This document shows positions 45,872 through 54,271 of a DNA stretch of 64,000 nt, in pieces (position 1 is the stretch's first letter; every line of letters starts with the position of its first letter). The translations under genes and the position numbers were made by a program. Source of the DNA: Herbiconiux flava (lineage in GTDB: Bacteria > Actinomycetota > Actinomycetes > Actinomycetales > Microbacteriaceae). The notes beneath the pieces were generated by a model. The model worked only from the letters and a program-made list of their open reading frames with translations. It was not told where the DNA came from and ran no database searches. Location of the stretch: the NCBI RefSeq assembly GCF_013409865.1, contig NZ_JACCBM010000001.1, positions 1,116,001-1,180,000 of the forward strand, read 5' to 3'.

Positions 45872-47094
45872 GAGGCGACGACGGCATGACCGGCGTGCCC
45901 GTCTCGATGCGGTGGCTCGTGCTCTCGTTCGCGGGCCTCGGTGCCACGGCCGCGACGGTGCCGTCGATGATCCCGGCGGTCGCCGAGGGCTTCGGGGTCG
46001 ACACCACCGCGCTCAGCCCCGCAGTGCCTGCCTTGTTCGCCGGGGTGCTGCTGGGCGTGCTGCTCACCCCGATTGCCGGGCGCCTTCTCGCCCCCTCGAC
46101 GCTGGTGCGGGCCGGAGCCATCGTGCAGGCTACAGCCCTGCTGCTCGTCGCAGTCGCGCCGACTCCGGCGGCCTTCGTGGCGGGCGCGGGTGCAGCAGGT
46201 CTCGGCTTCGGTCTCGTCGAGGCCGCGGGCACGGCGTCCGCTCGTCTCGGCGCCGGTGCCGCCACCCCGCGGCTGCTGGTGCGTCTGACGCTGGCCGTCG
46301 CCGCGCTGGGTACCCTGACCCCGATCGCGGTCCTCGCCACTTCGAGCGCCGGTGCCGTGCGGGCGGTGCCGGTGGTCGTCGCTCTGCTGCAGCTGCTCGC
46401 CGCTCTGCAGCATCGGCCGCGCCGGTCGCCGGGTGCGGCCGATGTCGTCGCGGGCGGTTCGGGCGGTGCTGCTCCCGCCGGTGCCCGGGTTGAGACGAGG
46501 GGCGCCGCATTGCCGGCACTGGGCCTCGCCTCCACGGCCATTGCCTGTTATGTAGGCGTCGAGACCATCCTGTCGGGCTGGTCGGCGACCATCGTGGCCG
46601 TCGAGCTGGGAGCCGATCCCGCCGTGGCGGCGCTCGGCACCTCGGCCTTCTGGCTGCTGATCAGCCTGGGCCGGCTCGCGGGCGTGCTCGCCGGCCGACG
46701 TCTGCCGGCTGAGGGCCTGGGCATCGGCGCCGCGGTGGCCGTCGCCCTCGCGGTGGCTGGCGCCGCCGTGGTCACGTCCGTGTCGGGGCCGGCTGGTGTC
46801 GCGCTGCTGGCGGTGGCGGTCTTCTTCGCAGGGCCCTGCTACGCCATCATGCTCGGCCTCGGACTCGACGCGGTGTCGTCGGCGCGATCGGTCACGGTGG
46901 CCTCGGTGCTCGTGGCGGTCGGTGCGGTCGGCGGTGTCGTCGTGCCGTCGATCGCCGCCGTGCTGGACGGAGAGACGGGCTCGGTGCCAGTGGCTCCGGC
47001 CGCCGGGGCAGCCGCACTGATGCTGGCGGCACTCGTCGGGTCGAGGATGCTCGTACGCCGCTCGGTGTCGCTCTCGTCCGAGGCTCCGGCATGA
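45868..47094 (+). CDS. MFS transporter in the muropeptide operon
   Basis: A 408-residue, 12-helix major facilitator. The helices begin at RWLVLSFAGLGATAATVPSM. The central loop is Pro/Arg-rich (LQHRPRRSPGAADVV), and the second half contains YVGVETILSGWSATIVAVEL. I take the GTG at 45868 as start, since GGAGGCAGGAAC precedes it and it overlaps the upstream stop; the ATG at 45886 is the alternative. It is not AmpG-like in sequence. It may carry sugar, dipeptide or D-lactate across the membrane. Confidence 0.78.
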   Translation: MRGDDGMTGVPVSMRWLVLSFAGLGATAATVPSMIPAVAEGFGVDTTALSPAVPALFAGVLLGVLLTPIAGRLLAPSTLVRAGAIVQATALLLVAVAPTPAAFVAGAGAAGLGFGLVEAAGTASARLGAGAATPRLLVRLTLAVAALGTLTPIAVLATSSAGAVRAVPVVVALLQLLAALQHRPRRSPGAADVVAGGSGGAAPAGARVETRGAALPALGLASTAIACYVGVETILSGWSATIVAVELGADPAVAALGTSAFWLLISLGRLAGVLAGRRLPAEGLGIGAAVAVALAVAGAAVVTSVSGPAGVALLAVAVFFAGPCYAIMLGLGLDAVSSARSVTVASVLVAVGAVGGVVVPSIAAVLDGETGSVPVAPAAGAAALMLAALVGSRMLVRRSVSLSSEAPA

Positions 47095-48290
47095 CCCGCA
47101 TCGAGCGTGTGGTCGTCCACACCGTCGCCATCCCTCTGGTCCGTCCGTTCGTCACGGCCGTGCGCACGGCGCGGGAGCTCGACACCGTCCTCGTCGAGCT
47201 CGTCGACTCCGACGGGCGGAGCGGCTGGGGGGAGGCACCCGCCAGCTGGCGGGTCACGGGCGAGAGCCGACAGGGGATCGCGGCAGCCGTGAAGGGCCCG
47301 ATCGCCGCTGCCGTGATGGGGTCGCGGGTCGAGGACCTGTCGGCCTCCGCGGCCGCAGTCGTCGGCTCGGTGGTGCGCAATCCGGCGGCGCGTTCGGCGG
47401 TCGACTGCGCTCTGCACGATCTCGCGGCCCAGGCGGTCGGGCTGCAGCTCGCCGACGTGCTGCGTCGCACGGTCGCCAGTGGCCGGGGCCTGCCGCCGAC
47501 GGAAACCACGGCGCCGATGGATGTCGTCACCGACATGACCGTGTCGGCGAGCGACGATCACGACGAACTGGTAGCCGATGCGGTGGCGCAGGTCGCGGCG
47601 GGCTTCACGACGCTTAAGGTGAAGGTCGGATTCTCCGGCGGTGGCGCCCGAGACCGGGAGGGGGTGCGCCGGGTGCGTGAAGCGGTGGGCCCGGGCATCC
47701 GTCTTCGCGTCGACGCCAACCAGGCGTGGTCGGCCGGCGACGCCATCGCAGTCATCCGGGGCTGGGAGGACGACGGCATCGACCTCGAGTTCGTCGAGCA
47801 GCCCGTCGCAGCCCGGCGGCTCGACCAGCTGGCCGATGTGGCGCGCGCGGTGAGTACGACGGTGATGGCCGACGAGTCGGTGTGGGATGCCGCCGACTTG
47901 CGCGAGCTCGTGCTCCGCGAGTCCGCCCCGGCCGTGAACGTGAAGCTCGCCAAGTCCGGCGGCCTCACCGAAGCCCTCGCGATGATCGAGCTGGCCGCGC
48001 GGTCGGGAATCGATGTCATCGTGGGCTGCATGATGGAGAGCAGCGTGGGCATCGGCAGTGCCGCCGCTCTCGCGTCGGCGCTGCTGGACGAGCCAGCCGG
48101 AGAGTCCCGCGACCGCTCCGTCAGCCCTCGCGCCCATGACCTCGACGCCGGCTTCTGGCTGGCCTCTGCCGCAGTGGGCGGCGGACCGGTCGCTGTCGGT
48201 GAGCGTATCCGTCAGTCGCCGGGGGCCGGTCTCGGCATCACCGGCCTGACCACGTCGACCGCGGATCGCGCAGCGGGGGTGCCGGCATGA
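47091..48290 (+). CDS. Enolase-superfamily dipeptide epimerase (L-Ala-D/L-Glu epimerase-like)
   Basis: A 399-residue muconate-lactonizing-enzyme subgroup member. The acid/base Lys pair is in TLKVKVGF near residue 174. Metal ligands are Asp in VDANQAW near 208, Glu in EFVEQPV near 234 and Asp in MADESVWDA near 260. The second Lys is in VKLAKSGGLTEA near 284. The KxK-DAN-E-DES-KxxKxGG set and the MMESSVGIGSAAALA end match L-Ala-D/L-Glu epimerases. It would turn murein L-Ala-D-Glu into the L,L form so that ordinary peptidases can use it. The start overlaps by ATGA. Confidence 0.85.
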   Translation: MTRIERVVVHTVAIPLVRPFVTAVRTARELDTVLVELVDSDGRSGWGEAPASWRVTGESRQGIAAAVKGPIAAAVMGSRVEDLSASAAAVVGSVVRNPAARSAVDCALHDLAAQAVGLQLADVLRRTVASGRGLPPTETTAPMDVVTDMTVSASDDHDELVADAVAQVAAGFTTLKVKVGFSGGGARDREGVRRVREAVGPGIRLRVDANQAWSAGDAIAVIRGWEDDGIDLEFVEQPVAARRLDQLADVARAVSTTVMADESVWDAADLRELVLRESAPAVNVKLAKSGGLTEALAMIELAARSGIDVIVGCMMESSVGIGSAAALASALLDEPAGESRDRSVSPRAHDLDAGFWLASAAVGGGPVAVGERIRQSPGAGLGITGLTTSTADRAAGVPA

Positions 48291-49474
48291 GCGCCTCTGA
48301 CGTGCTGGGAATCGGCGTCGGCGCGCTGCTCGCCCACGGATTCTCGGGTGCCGTCCTCGGCGTCGCCGCGGGGGGCGAGCGCAGCATCGGCGTCGCCGGG
48401 CGCACCGGCCCTGCCGCGGCCGATCCTCCGCTGACGGCCGCGGCGCGCTTCGACATCGCCTCTGTCACCAAGATCCTCGCGACGACCACGAGCCTGCTGC
48501 GCCTCGTCTCGCAGCGCCGCGTCGGGCTCGACGATCCGATCGGCCGCTTCCTCCCGGCCTTCAGCGGCGCCGACCGTGCCGAAGTGACCGTGCGCCACCT
48601 GCTCTCCCACCGCGGAGGGCTCGCGCCTTGGTGGCCGCTCTACATCGACGCGCAGCGCTCGGGTCGCGATCCGTTCGAGATCGCGGTCGGCCTGCCGTTG
48701 GCTTCGCGACCCGGCTCCACTCGCGTGTACTCCGATCTCGGCTTCCTGCTCCTCGGCGGGGTGATCGAGGCGGTCACCGGCACCGGACTGGCGGAGGCGG
48801 TGACCGCGCTGGTGATCGACCCGCTCGGCCTCACGGGAACCGGCTACGCGCATCCGACCCCAGGTGACGCCCTGGTGCTCGCCTCGGCCGACGGCGACGA
48901 GGTGGAGCGCCGGATGGTGGAGACCGGTCGACCGTACGCGGTGCCGTTCGCCGCCGAAGACTTCGACGGGTGGCGCGAACGGGTGATCTGCGGCGAGGTG
49001 AACGACGGCAACGCGTTCCATGCCTTCGGGGGAGTGGCCGGCCACGCCGGGCTGTTCTCCTCGGCCGACGACCTGCTCACCCTCGGCTCCGCCCTCGCCG
49101 GGGGGCCATCGGGTGAGGGTTTGTGGAGCTCCGCCGTGGCGGAGGAGTTCTTCGCCGCGAGCCCCGATCCCGAGCAGGCGCTGGGGCTCCGGCGCTACCG
49201 GGCAGACCTCGGCCGTGGCGAAGAGGACGTGCTCGGACATCCGGGATTCACCGGTGTGGCCTTCGGGTTCGTGCCGGGTGCCGACACCGCTGTGATCATC
49301 GCCACGAATCGCCTGATCGGCAGCGAGGTGACGAACGACCGACTCTGGCGCGATGCGATGCCCGTGTGGCGCGAGGCGCTCGCCGCGCTGCCCCCTGCGC
49401 CGTCGCCCCACGATCACATCCCCGAGAACCACCTCCCCGAGAAGCACCTCCCCGAGAAGCGAGAGAACAAATGA
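48287..49474 (+). CDS. Beta-lactamase-family serine hydrolase, AmiE-like (putative MurNAc-L-Ala amidase)
   Basis: A 395-residue class C beta-lactamase-fold hydrolase: Ser59-x-x-Lys62 in ASVTK, Tyr148-Ser-Asp150 (variant of YxN) in RVYSDLGFLLLG and an HPGFTG motif near 318 in place of KTG. The Bacillus subtilis amidase AmiE (YbbE), encoded next to murQ, has this fold and splits MurNAc from the peptide, which makes the same role likely here. There is no signal peptide, so it would act inside the cell after uptake. The C-terminus has a 5-residue repeat (HIPEN-HLPEK-HLPEK) encoded by a 15-bp tandem repeat. Confidence 0.82.
   Translation: MSASDVLGIGVGALLAHGFSGAVLGVAAGGERSIGVAGRTGPAAADPPLTAAARFDIASVTKILATTTSLLRLVSQRRVGLDDPIGRFLPAFSGADRAEVTVRHLLSHRGGLAPWWPLYIDAQRSGRDPFEIAVGLPLASRPGSTRVYSDLGFLLLGGVIEAVTGTGLAEAVTALVIDPLGLTGTGYAHPTPGDALVLASADGDEVERRMVETGRPYAVPFAAEDFDGWRERVICGEVNDGNAFHAFGGVAGHAGLFSSADDLLTLGSALAGGPSGEGLWSSAVAEEFFAASPDPEQALGLRRYRADLGRGEEDVLGHPGFTGVAFGFVPGADTAVIIATNRLIGSEVTNDRLWRDAMPVWREALAALPPAPSPHDHIPENHLPEKHLPEKRENK
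49415..49459 (+). repeat. 15-bp tandem repeat, three copies, at the amidase gene 3' end
   Basis: CACATCCCCGAGAAC, CACCTCCCCGAGAAG and CACCTCCCCGAGAAG lie head to tail at 49415-49429, 49430-49444 and 49445-49459. They end 11 bases before the ATG of the ATPase gene and keep the frame. Confidence 0.9.
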
Positions 49475-51117
49475 CCTCCTCATCACCCCTCCTCGCCCTC
49501 CGCGACCTCTCCGTGGCCTTCCGCACCGGTGCCGGCGAGGTCTCGGCCGTGCGTGACGTGAGTCTCGAGCTCGCTCCCGGCGAGACGCTCGCGGTCGTCG
49601 GCGAGTCCGGCTCGGGCAAGTCGACCACCGCTGCCGCCATCAACAGGCTGCTCCCCGGCAACGGTCGCATCACTGCCGGGAAGGTGCTGTTCGAGGGTCG
49701 CGATCTGGCGTCGCTGCGTGAGAAGCAGATGACGGGCATCCGGGGTGCGCAGATCGGCCTCGTGCCGCAGGACCCGATGTCGAATCTCAACCCGCTGCAG
49801 CGCATCGGCCATCAGATCGAGGAGGCGCTGACCGTGCACGGCAAGGCCGGTCGAGGCACGGCTCGCGGCAAGGCGGTGGAACTGCTCGAGCTCGTCGGCA
49901 TCCCCGATCCGGAGAAGAGGGTCGATCAGTACCCGCACGAGTTCTCGGGTGGAATGCGCCAGCGCGTGCTGATCGCCATCGGTCTCGCTTGCCGGCCGCG
50001 GCTGCTCATCGCCGACGAGCCGACCTCGGCGCTCGACGTCACCGTGCAGCGCCGCATCCTCGACCAGCTGGCGCTGCTCACCCAGGAGATGGGCACGTCG
50101 GTCTTCCTCATCACTCACGACCTGGGGCTCGCGGCCGAGCGCGCCGACCGTATGGTGGTGATGCGCCGCGGCGAGATCGTCGAGTCGGGCGACTCGGCGC
50201 AGATCCTCTCGAACCCCGAGCACGAGTACACGAAGCAGCTCATCGCGGCGGTGCCGAGCCTCGCGGTCGAGCGCGCACCGGCGCGTGAGGCCGTCCGCGT
50301 CGCCGGGGGTGCTCCGGATGCCCGTGCCGACGACGCCCTGGTGCGCATCGACGAACTCACCAAGGTGTTCACTCTGCGCGGCCGTGGAGGCGCCACGAAC
50401 GACTTCGCGGCCGTGGACTCGGTGAGCTTCGACATCCCGCGAGGCCGCACGGTCGCCATCGTCGGAGAGTCGGGATCGGGCAAATCGACCACCGCCAATC
50501 TGGTACTCGCGCTCGAGACGCCCACCTCGGGCCGCATCGACTTCGAAGGCACCGACATGGTGTCACTCGACCGCAAGGGCCTCTTCGCTTTCCGCCGTCG
50601 CGTGCAGCCGGTGTTCCAGAACCCCTACGCGTCGCTCGACCCGCGGTTCCCCGTGGGCCGTTCGATCGCCGAGCCGCTCGTGGTGCACCGCATCGGCGAT
50701 TCCCGCTCGCGCCGAGACCGAGTGGTCGAGCTCCTCGAGCAGGTGGCTCTGGCACCGGCGCTCGCCGACCGGCTGCCGCACGAGCTTTCGGGCGGGCAGC
50801 GGCAGAGGGTCGCCATCGCCCGGGCGCTCGCGCTGTCTCCCGACCTCGTGGTGCTCGACGAGGCCGTCTCGGCGCTCGACGTTGTGGTGCAGGCGCAGGT
50901 GCTCGACCTTCTCGCCGAGCTGCAGCAGCAGCTGGGGCTGAGCTACCTCTTCATCAGCCACGACCTCGCCGTCGTTCGCATGGTCTCCGACGTCGTGCAC
51001 GTGATGCAGCGGGGCCGCTTCGTCGAAAGCGGGACCCCGGAGCAGATCTTCGGGTCGCCGCAGCAGGAGTACACGCGTGAGCTGTTGGCGGCCATTCCGC
51101 GCGCTCGCGCGGCCTGA
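49471..51117 (+). CDS. Fused double ATPase of the peptide/muropeptide ABC importer (DppD-DppF type)
   Basis: A 548-residue protein with two complete ABC domains. The first has Walker A GESGSGKST at residues 44-52, signature FSGGMRQRVLIAIGL and LLIADEPTSALDVT. The second has GESGSGKST near 332, signature LSGGQRQRVAIARAL and LVVLDEAVSALDVV; the second Walker B reads DEAVSALD rather than DEPTSALD. A hinge of about 30 residues joins them. It supplies both ATPase subunits for the DppBC-like permeases of this operon, although it is encoded last, seven genes away from the permeases. The ATG overlaps the amidase stop. Confidence 0.92.
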   Translation: MTSSSPLLALRDLSVAFRTGAGEVSAVRDVSLELAPGETLAVVGESGSGKSTTAAAINRLLPGNGRITAGKVLFEGRDLASLREKQMTGIRGAQIGLVPQDPMSNLNPLQRIGHQIEEALTVHGKAGRGTARGKAVELLELVGIPDPEKRVDQYPHEFSGGMRQRVLIAIGLACRPRLLIADEPTSALDVTVQRRILDQLALLTQEMGTSVFLITHDLGLAAERADRMVVMRRGEIVESGDSAQILSNPEHEYTKQLIAAVPSLAVERAPAREAVRVAGGAPDARADDALVRIDELTKVFTLRGRGGATNDFAAVDSVSFDIPRGRTVAIVGESGSGKSTTANLVLALETPTSGRIDFEGTDMVSLDRKGLFAFRRRVQPVFQNPYASLDPRFPVGRSIAEPLVVHRIGDSRSRRDRVVELLEQVALAPALADRLPHELSGGQRQRVAIARALALSPDLVVLDEAVSALDVVVQAQVLDLLAELQQQLGLSYLFISHDLAVVRMVSDVVHVMQRGRFVESGTPEQIFGSPQQEYTRELLAAIPRARAA

Positions 51118-51153
51118 CCAGGCGGTTCAACCCGTGGCTCGCGGCACGCTGGC

Positions 51154-51921
51154 TCAGGCCGGCTTGGCCGCGGCGATCTGCCGGTAGTAGTCGATCAGCC
51201 GCAGCCTGCTCGCCGCGGCTTCGTCGACGATCACCGTGGCATCGGCATGCAGCTGCAGCGCCGAAGCGGGCACGAACGCCGAAAGCGGGCCCTCGACGGC
51301 CGCAGCGACCGCATCGGCCTTGTGGTCCCCGCTCGCGACGAGCACCAGCTTCCGGGCGTCGAGGATGGTGCCGATGCCCTGCGTGAGGCAGTGCCGAGGC
51401 ACCTCGTCGGGCGAATCGAAGAAGCGGGCGTTGTCGAGCCGGGTCCGCGTGGTGAGCGTCTTGATGCGCGTGCGCGACGCCAACGACGAGGTCGGTTCGT
51501 TGAAGCCGATATGGCCGTCGGTGCCGATGCCGAGAAGCTGAACCGTCACGCCGCCGGCGTCACGGATGGCCTGCTCGTAGTCCTCGCACTCGACCGCGAG
51601 GTCGGCCGCCCGTCCGTCCAGTACCCGCACGCGGGCCGGGTCGAGGCGGAGCGGCAGCACCGCCTCCAGCCGGATCACCTCGTGGTAGCTCGCCGGATGG
51701 TCTGCGGGTATGCCGACGTACTCGTCGAGCGCGAAGGCGCTCGCCCTGGACAGATCCAGCCCGGCGTCTACCCGGGCGGAGAGCGCTCGGTAGGCCGAGA
51801 GCGGGCTGGATCCGGTCGCGAGCCCCAGGGTGAGCTCGGGATCGGTTTCGGCGGCCCTGGCCACGATGCCCGCGGCGACGTCGCCGGCCTCATCGAACGA
51901 CTCGACGATGATGATCTCCAT
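51154..51921 (-). CDS. nagB: Glucosamine-6-phosphate deaminase
   Basis: A 255-residue deaminase/isomerase that converts GlcN-6-phosphate to fructose-6-phosphate and ammonia. LGLATGSSPLSAYRAL near residue 32 binds phosphate. ALDEYVG near 64 and LLGIGTDGHIGFNEPTSS near 130 carry the catalytic Asp and His. GAAAGG lies 7 bases before the ATG. It converges on the muropeptide operon and provides the last step of the MurNAc route. NagA, which would link MurQ to NagB, is not in the window. Confidence 0.93.
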   Translation of the reverse strand: MEIIIVESFDEAGDVAAGIVARAAETDPELTLGLATGSSPLSAYRALSARVDAGLDLSRASAFALDEYVGIPADHPASYHEVIRLEAVLPLRLDPARVRVLDGRAADLAVECEDYEQAIRDAGGVTVQLLGIGTDGHIGFNEPTSSLASRTRIKTLTTRTRLDNARFFDSPDEVPRHCLTQGIGTILDARKLVLVASGDHKADAVAAAVEGPLSAFVPASALQLHADATVIVDEAAASRLRLIDYYRQIAAAKPA

Positions 51922-51933
51922 CAGTGACCTTTC

Positions 51934-51981
51934 GGGTAAATATGTTTCTCGACCAGGCGTAGCGTTGAAAGAAGTTTACCC
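51934..51981. promoter_or_regulatory. Inverted repeat upstream of nagB (possible MurR or amino-sugar operator)
   Basis: GGGTAAA (51934-51940) and TTTACCC (51975-51981) are perfect inverted arms 34 bases apart, bracketing the nagB promoter region. On the minus strand the text GAAACATATTTAC resembles the GAAACATTTC block in the murR gap. Co-regulation of nagB with the salvage operon is inferred from this. Confidence 0.45.
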
Positions 51982-52035
51982 ATGGGTGCCGAGAGGCGAG
52001 GCGGGCGCCGATGACCGTCTTCTACTCTTGTGGTC

Positions 52036-52677
52036 ATGAGCATCGAAGACGTGTGGCCGCTGTTCGCCCTCCGCCTCGAGACTCCGCGGCTGGTGCTGCG
52101 GGTCGTGCGCGACGACGACCTGCCGGGTCTCGCCGATGCGGCGCTCGCGGGCATCCACGGCGAGCGGATGCCCTTCATGCGACCCTGGAGCGAGGAGGAG
52201 CCCGCGACCCTCCGCCGCTCGCTGGCGCAGTTCCAGTGGCGGCGCCGCGCCGAGCTGCGGCCGGAGTCGTGGGGCCTGAACTTCGCTGTGCTGCGGGACG
52301 GGCATCCGATCGGCGTGCAGGACCTCGAGGCCGACGACTTCGGCACCCTGCGCACGGTGGCGACCGGCTCGTGGCTCACCCGCTCGGCGCAGGGCCAGGG
52401 GTTCGGCACCGAGATGCGGCAGGCGGTGCTCACCTTCGCCTTCGACCACCTCGGCGCCGACTACGCCGACTCGGGGGCCTTCGACTGGAACGAGCCCTCG
52501 CTCGCGGTCTCCCGCAAGCTGGGCTACCAGCCCAACGGCCTCGCCTTCGCGAGCCCGCGCCCGGGCGAACGCGCCACCGAGCAGCGCCTCCGCCTCGCGG
52601 CCGCCGACTTCGCGCGACCCCCGTGGCCCGTCGCGATCACGGCCCCGCCGGCGGCTCTCGCAGCCCTCCTCGGGTGA
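52036..52677 (+). CDS. GNAT family N-acetyltransferase (RimJ-like)
   Basis: A 213-residue acetyltransferase of the RimJ/RimL type: LETPRLVLRVVRDDDLPGLADAA near residue 13, GSWLTRSAQGQGFGTEMRQAVLTFAF near 115 (acetyl-CoA loop QGxGxG) and WNEPSLAVSRKLGYQPNG near 155. The ATG at 52036 follows TACTCT (52023-52028) by 7 bases, so the mRNA may be leaderless. It shares the upstream gap with nagB but no functional link is evident. Confidence 0.83.
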   Translation: MSIEDVWPLFALRLETPRLVLRVVRDDDLPGLADAALAGIHGERMPFMRPWSEEEPATLRRSLAQFQWRRRAELRPESWGLNFAVLRDGHPIGVQDLEADDFGTLRTVATGSWLTRSAQGQGFGTEMRQAVLTFAFDHLGADYADSGAFDWNEPSLAVSRKLGYQPNGLAFASPRPGERATEQRLRLAAADFARPPWPVAITAPPAALAALLG

Positions 52678-52687
52678 CGCTGTTCGC

Positions 52688-53926
52688 TCACACTCCGCCC
52701 GCGGCGGCGACCAGCTCGACCGTGACGTCGAGGGTCGGCGCGAAGCGGTCGAGCTCGCCCCGCGCGATGCGGTGCCGCTTCGCGACCGGGCGCCACTCGC
52801 GGGCCGCGTCGGCGACCTCCCGCAGAACGCCCCGCGCCCCGGCAGCGTCGAGGTCGAACGAGGGCGCGTAGTCGAGGAGTGTGCGCAGCTCGGCGTCCGG
52901 AGTCGACGCACCGCCGACCGAGGTCACCCGCTGGGCGGCGAGGGCCGGTTCGGGGTTGACGTCGAACGCCGGCGACAGCGTCCAGCCCCCGCGAGCGCGC
53001 AGGAAGCCGTGGTTGCGCAGATGGTCGTCGGTGTTGTGCAGGGCGATCGAGAACGCGATGCGCCGCCAGAACTGGCGGAGGTCGGCCGTGGCGCGAGCAC
53101 TTTGCGCGGCCAGGGCCTCGGCGATCTCGAGGTAGTCGCGCGGTTCGCCGTCGCTCGTCTCCAGCATCGTCATGGCGGAGATGTAGCCGACCCGCTCGGT
53201 GCCCGCCCGGTCGAAGCGCTCGAGCAGCAGCACGCTGCGGCCGTCGAGCTCGAGGTGCTGTGTCACCGGGACGTCGATCCCGGCCTTCCCGGCGAGTTCC
53301 AGGGCGACGCCCTCCCACGCGATTACGTCCCACTCGTCGCCGGGGTGGGGGAACTTCGCGATCAGGAGGCGCTCGCCATCCTGTACCGAGGCCTTCGGGC
53401 GGGCTCCGCCGAGCGATCCCGTTCCGGCGTCGAGCAGCAGCTTCACGGCGGCGAGGTCTCCGGGCTCGTCGCGGGCCACGCGGTCGGCCGCCCGCATCAG
53501 CTCGGGCAGTGCGATCAGCTTGGGCACGGTGTCGGCCGGATGCTCGAACGGGCCGTCGGGCGAGGTGCGGAACCGCAGGGCGCCGTGCCGGGTCGCGTCG
53601 CTCACGCCGAGCAGGTAGTCGCGGTCGTCGATCATCCCCATGACCTCGCCGGCGGCCGACGCCTCGGCGCGCAGCCGCTTCCCGATCAGCGCGCGTCCCC
53701 AGCGATCGGGGGCGGCGTCGGCGAAGGCCCGGGGCAGCGGGGTGGCGAGCGCCTGCGACCCGGCGTGCAGCGGGAGGGCTGGTTCGATCGCGTAGGCCGA
53801 CGGGTCGGCGAGGTAGCTTCGGTCGTAGCCGAACGACGAGACGACCGTGCGGCGCCGCACCGTCGAGAAGAGCTCCCCGACCGGGCGCGTCGTGCCGCCT
53901 TCGTCGAGCTCGGCGAGGATGCGCAT
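52688..53926 (-). CDS. hipA: HipA-type serine/threonine kinase toxin
   Basis: A 412-residue kinase. SLGGARPKASV near residue 175 is the Gly-rich phosphate loop region and LIAKFP the ATP-binding Lys. HNTDDHLRNHGFL near 297 holds the catalytic Asp and Asn, and LSPAFDVNP the metal-binding Asp. HipA proteins phosphorylate glutamyl-tRNA synthetase or related targets and trigger persistence. The ATG shares a base with the stop of the HTH antitoxin gene (TGATG). The N-terminal subdomain is short but present. Confidence 0.88.
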   Translation of the reverse strand: MRILAELDEGGTTRPVGELFSTVRRRTVVSSFGYDRSYLADPSAYAIEPALPLHAGSQALATPLPRAFADAAPDRWGRALIGKRLRAEASAAGEVMGMIDDRDYLLGVSDATRHGALRFRTSPDGPFEHPADTVPKLIALPELMRAADRVARDEPGDLAAVKLLLDAGTGSLGGARPKASVQDGERLLIAKFPHPGDEWDVIAWEGVALELAGKAGIDVPVTQHLELDGRSVLLLERFDRAGTERVGYISAMTMLETSDGEPRDYLEIAEALAAQSARATADLRQFWRRIAFSIALHNTDDHLRNHGFLRARGGWTLSPAFDVNPEPALAAQRVTSVGGASTPDAELRTLLDYAPSFDLDAAGARGVLREVADAAREWRPVAKRHRIARGELDRFAPTLDVTVELVAAAGGV

Positions 53927-54225
53927 CAGGGCCGCACCCGGATGGGCAGCGCCTCGTCGGCACGGGCTCGGCCGAGGTCGGTGCGGTACGGGTCGCTCGC
54001 CTCCACCAGCGCGTCGAGCACGCCGAGCGCCCGCGACACCGCGAGCACGGAGCCGAGGCCGACGCCCGGGTCGCCGTGCTCGATCTTCGAGAGCGTGGAA
54101 CGGGAGATGCCGGCGCGCTCGGCCAGCTGCGCCGAGGTGATCGACTGGAGCTTGCGCCACGCTGCGAGGTTCTCGCCGATCTCAGCGGCGGACCGGGTGA
54201 CGCGAAGTGGGACGGGTCGGGCCAC
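53926..54225 (-). CDS. hipB: HipB-type HTH antitoxin (XRE family)
   Basis: A 99-residue DNA-binding protein: the helix-turn-helix IGENLAAWRKLQSITSAQLA and ERAGISRSTLSKIEHGDPG occupies about residues 16-55. The GTG at 54225 is used because GGAG lies 7 bases upstream; earlier in-frame codons lack homology. It would neutralise the HipA kinase and repress the operon. The palindrome AAAGCGCTTT 31 bp upstream is the best operator candidate. Confidence 0.85.
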   Translation of the reverse strand: MARPVPLRVTRSAAEIGENLAAWRKLQSITSAQLAERAGISRSTLSKIEHGDPGVGLGSVLAVSRALGVLDALVEASDPYRTDLGRARADEALPIRVRP

Positions 54226-54252
54226 TTTGGCTCCTTCCGTCTGCAGATGACG

Positions 54253-54271
54253 ACGCAAAGCGCTTTTACGT
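54253..54271. promoter_or_regulatory. Palindrome upstream of hipB (candidate HipB operator)
   Basis: AAAGCGCTTT (54257-54266) is a perfect 10-bp palindrome nested between GACG and CGTC. It lies about 30 bp before the hipB start in the divergent gap to a luciferase-like gene. The motif TTGATCTGAGA occurs twice in the same gap (54274-54284 and 54358-54368). Confidence 0.45.

Noticed and set aside
45868..47094. AmpG muropeptide permease
   Set aside because: The MFS protein in the salvage operon lacks AmpG-like sequence and has 12 helices with a short central loop, so only the broad family is supported.
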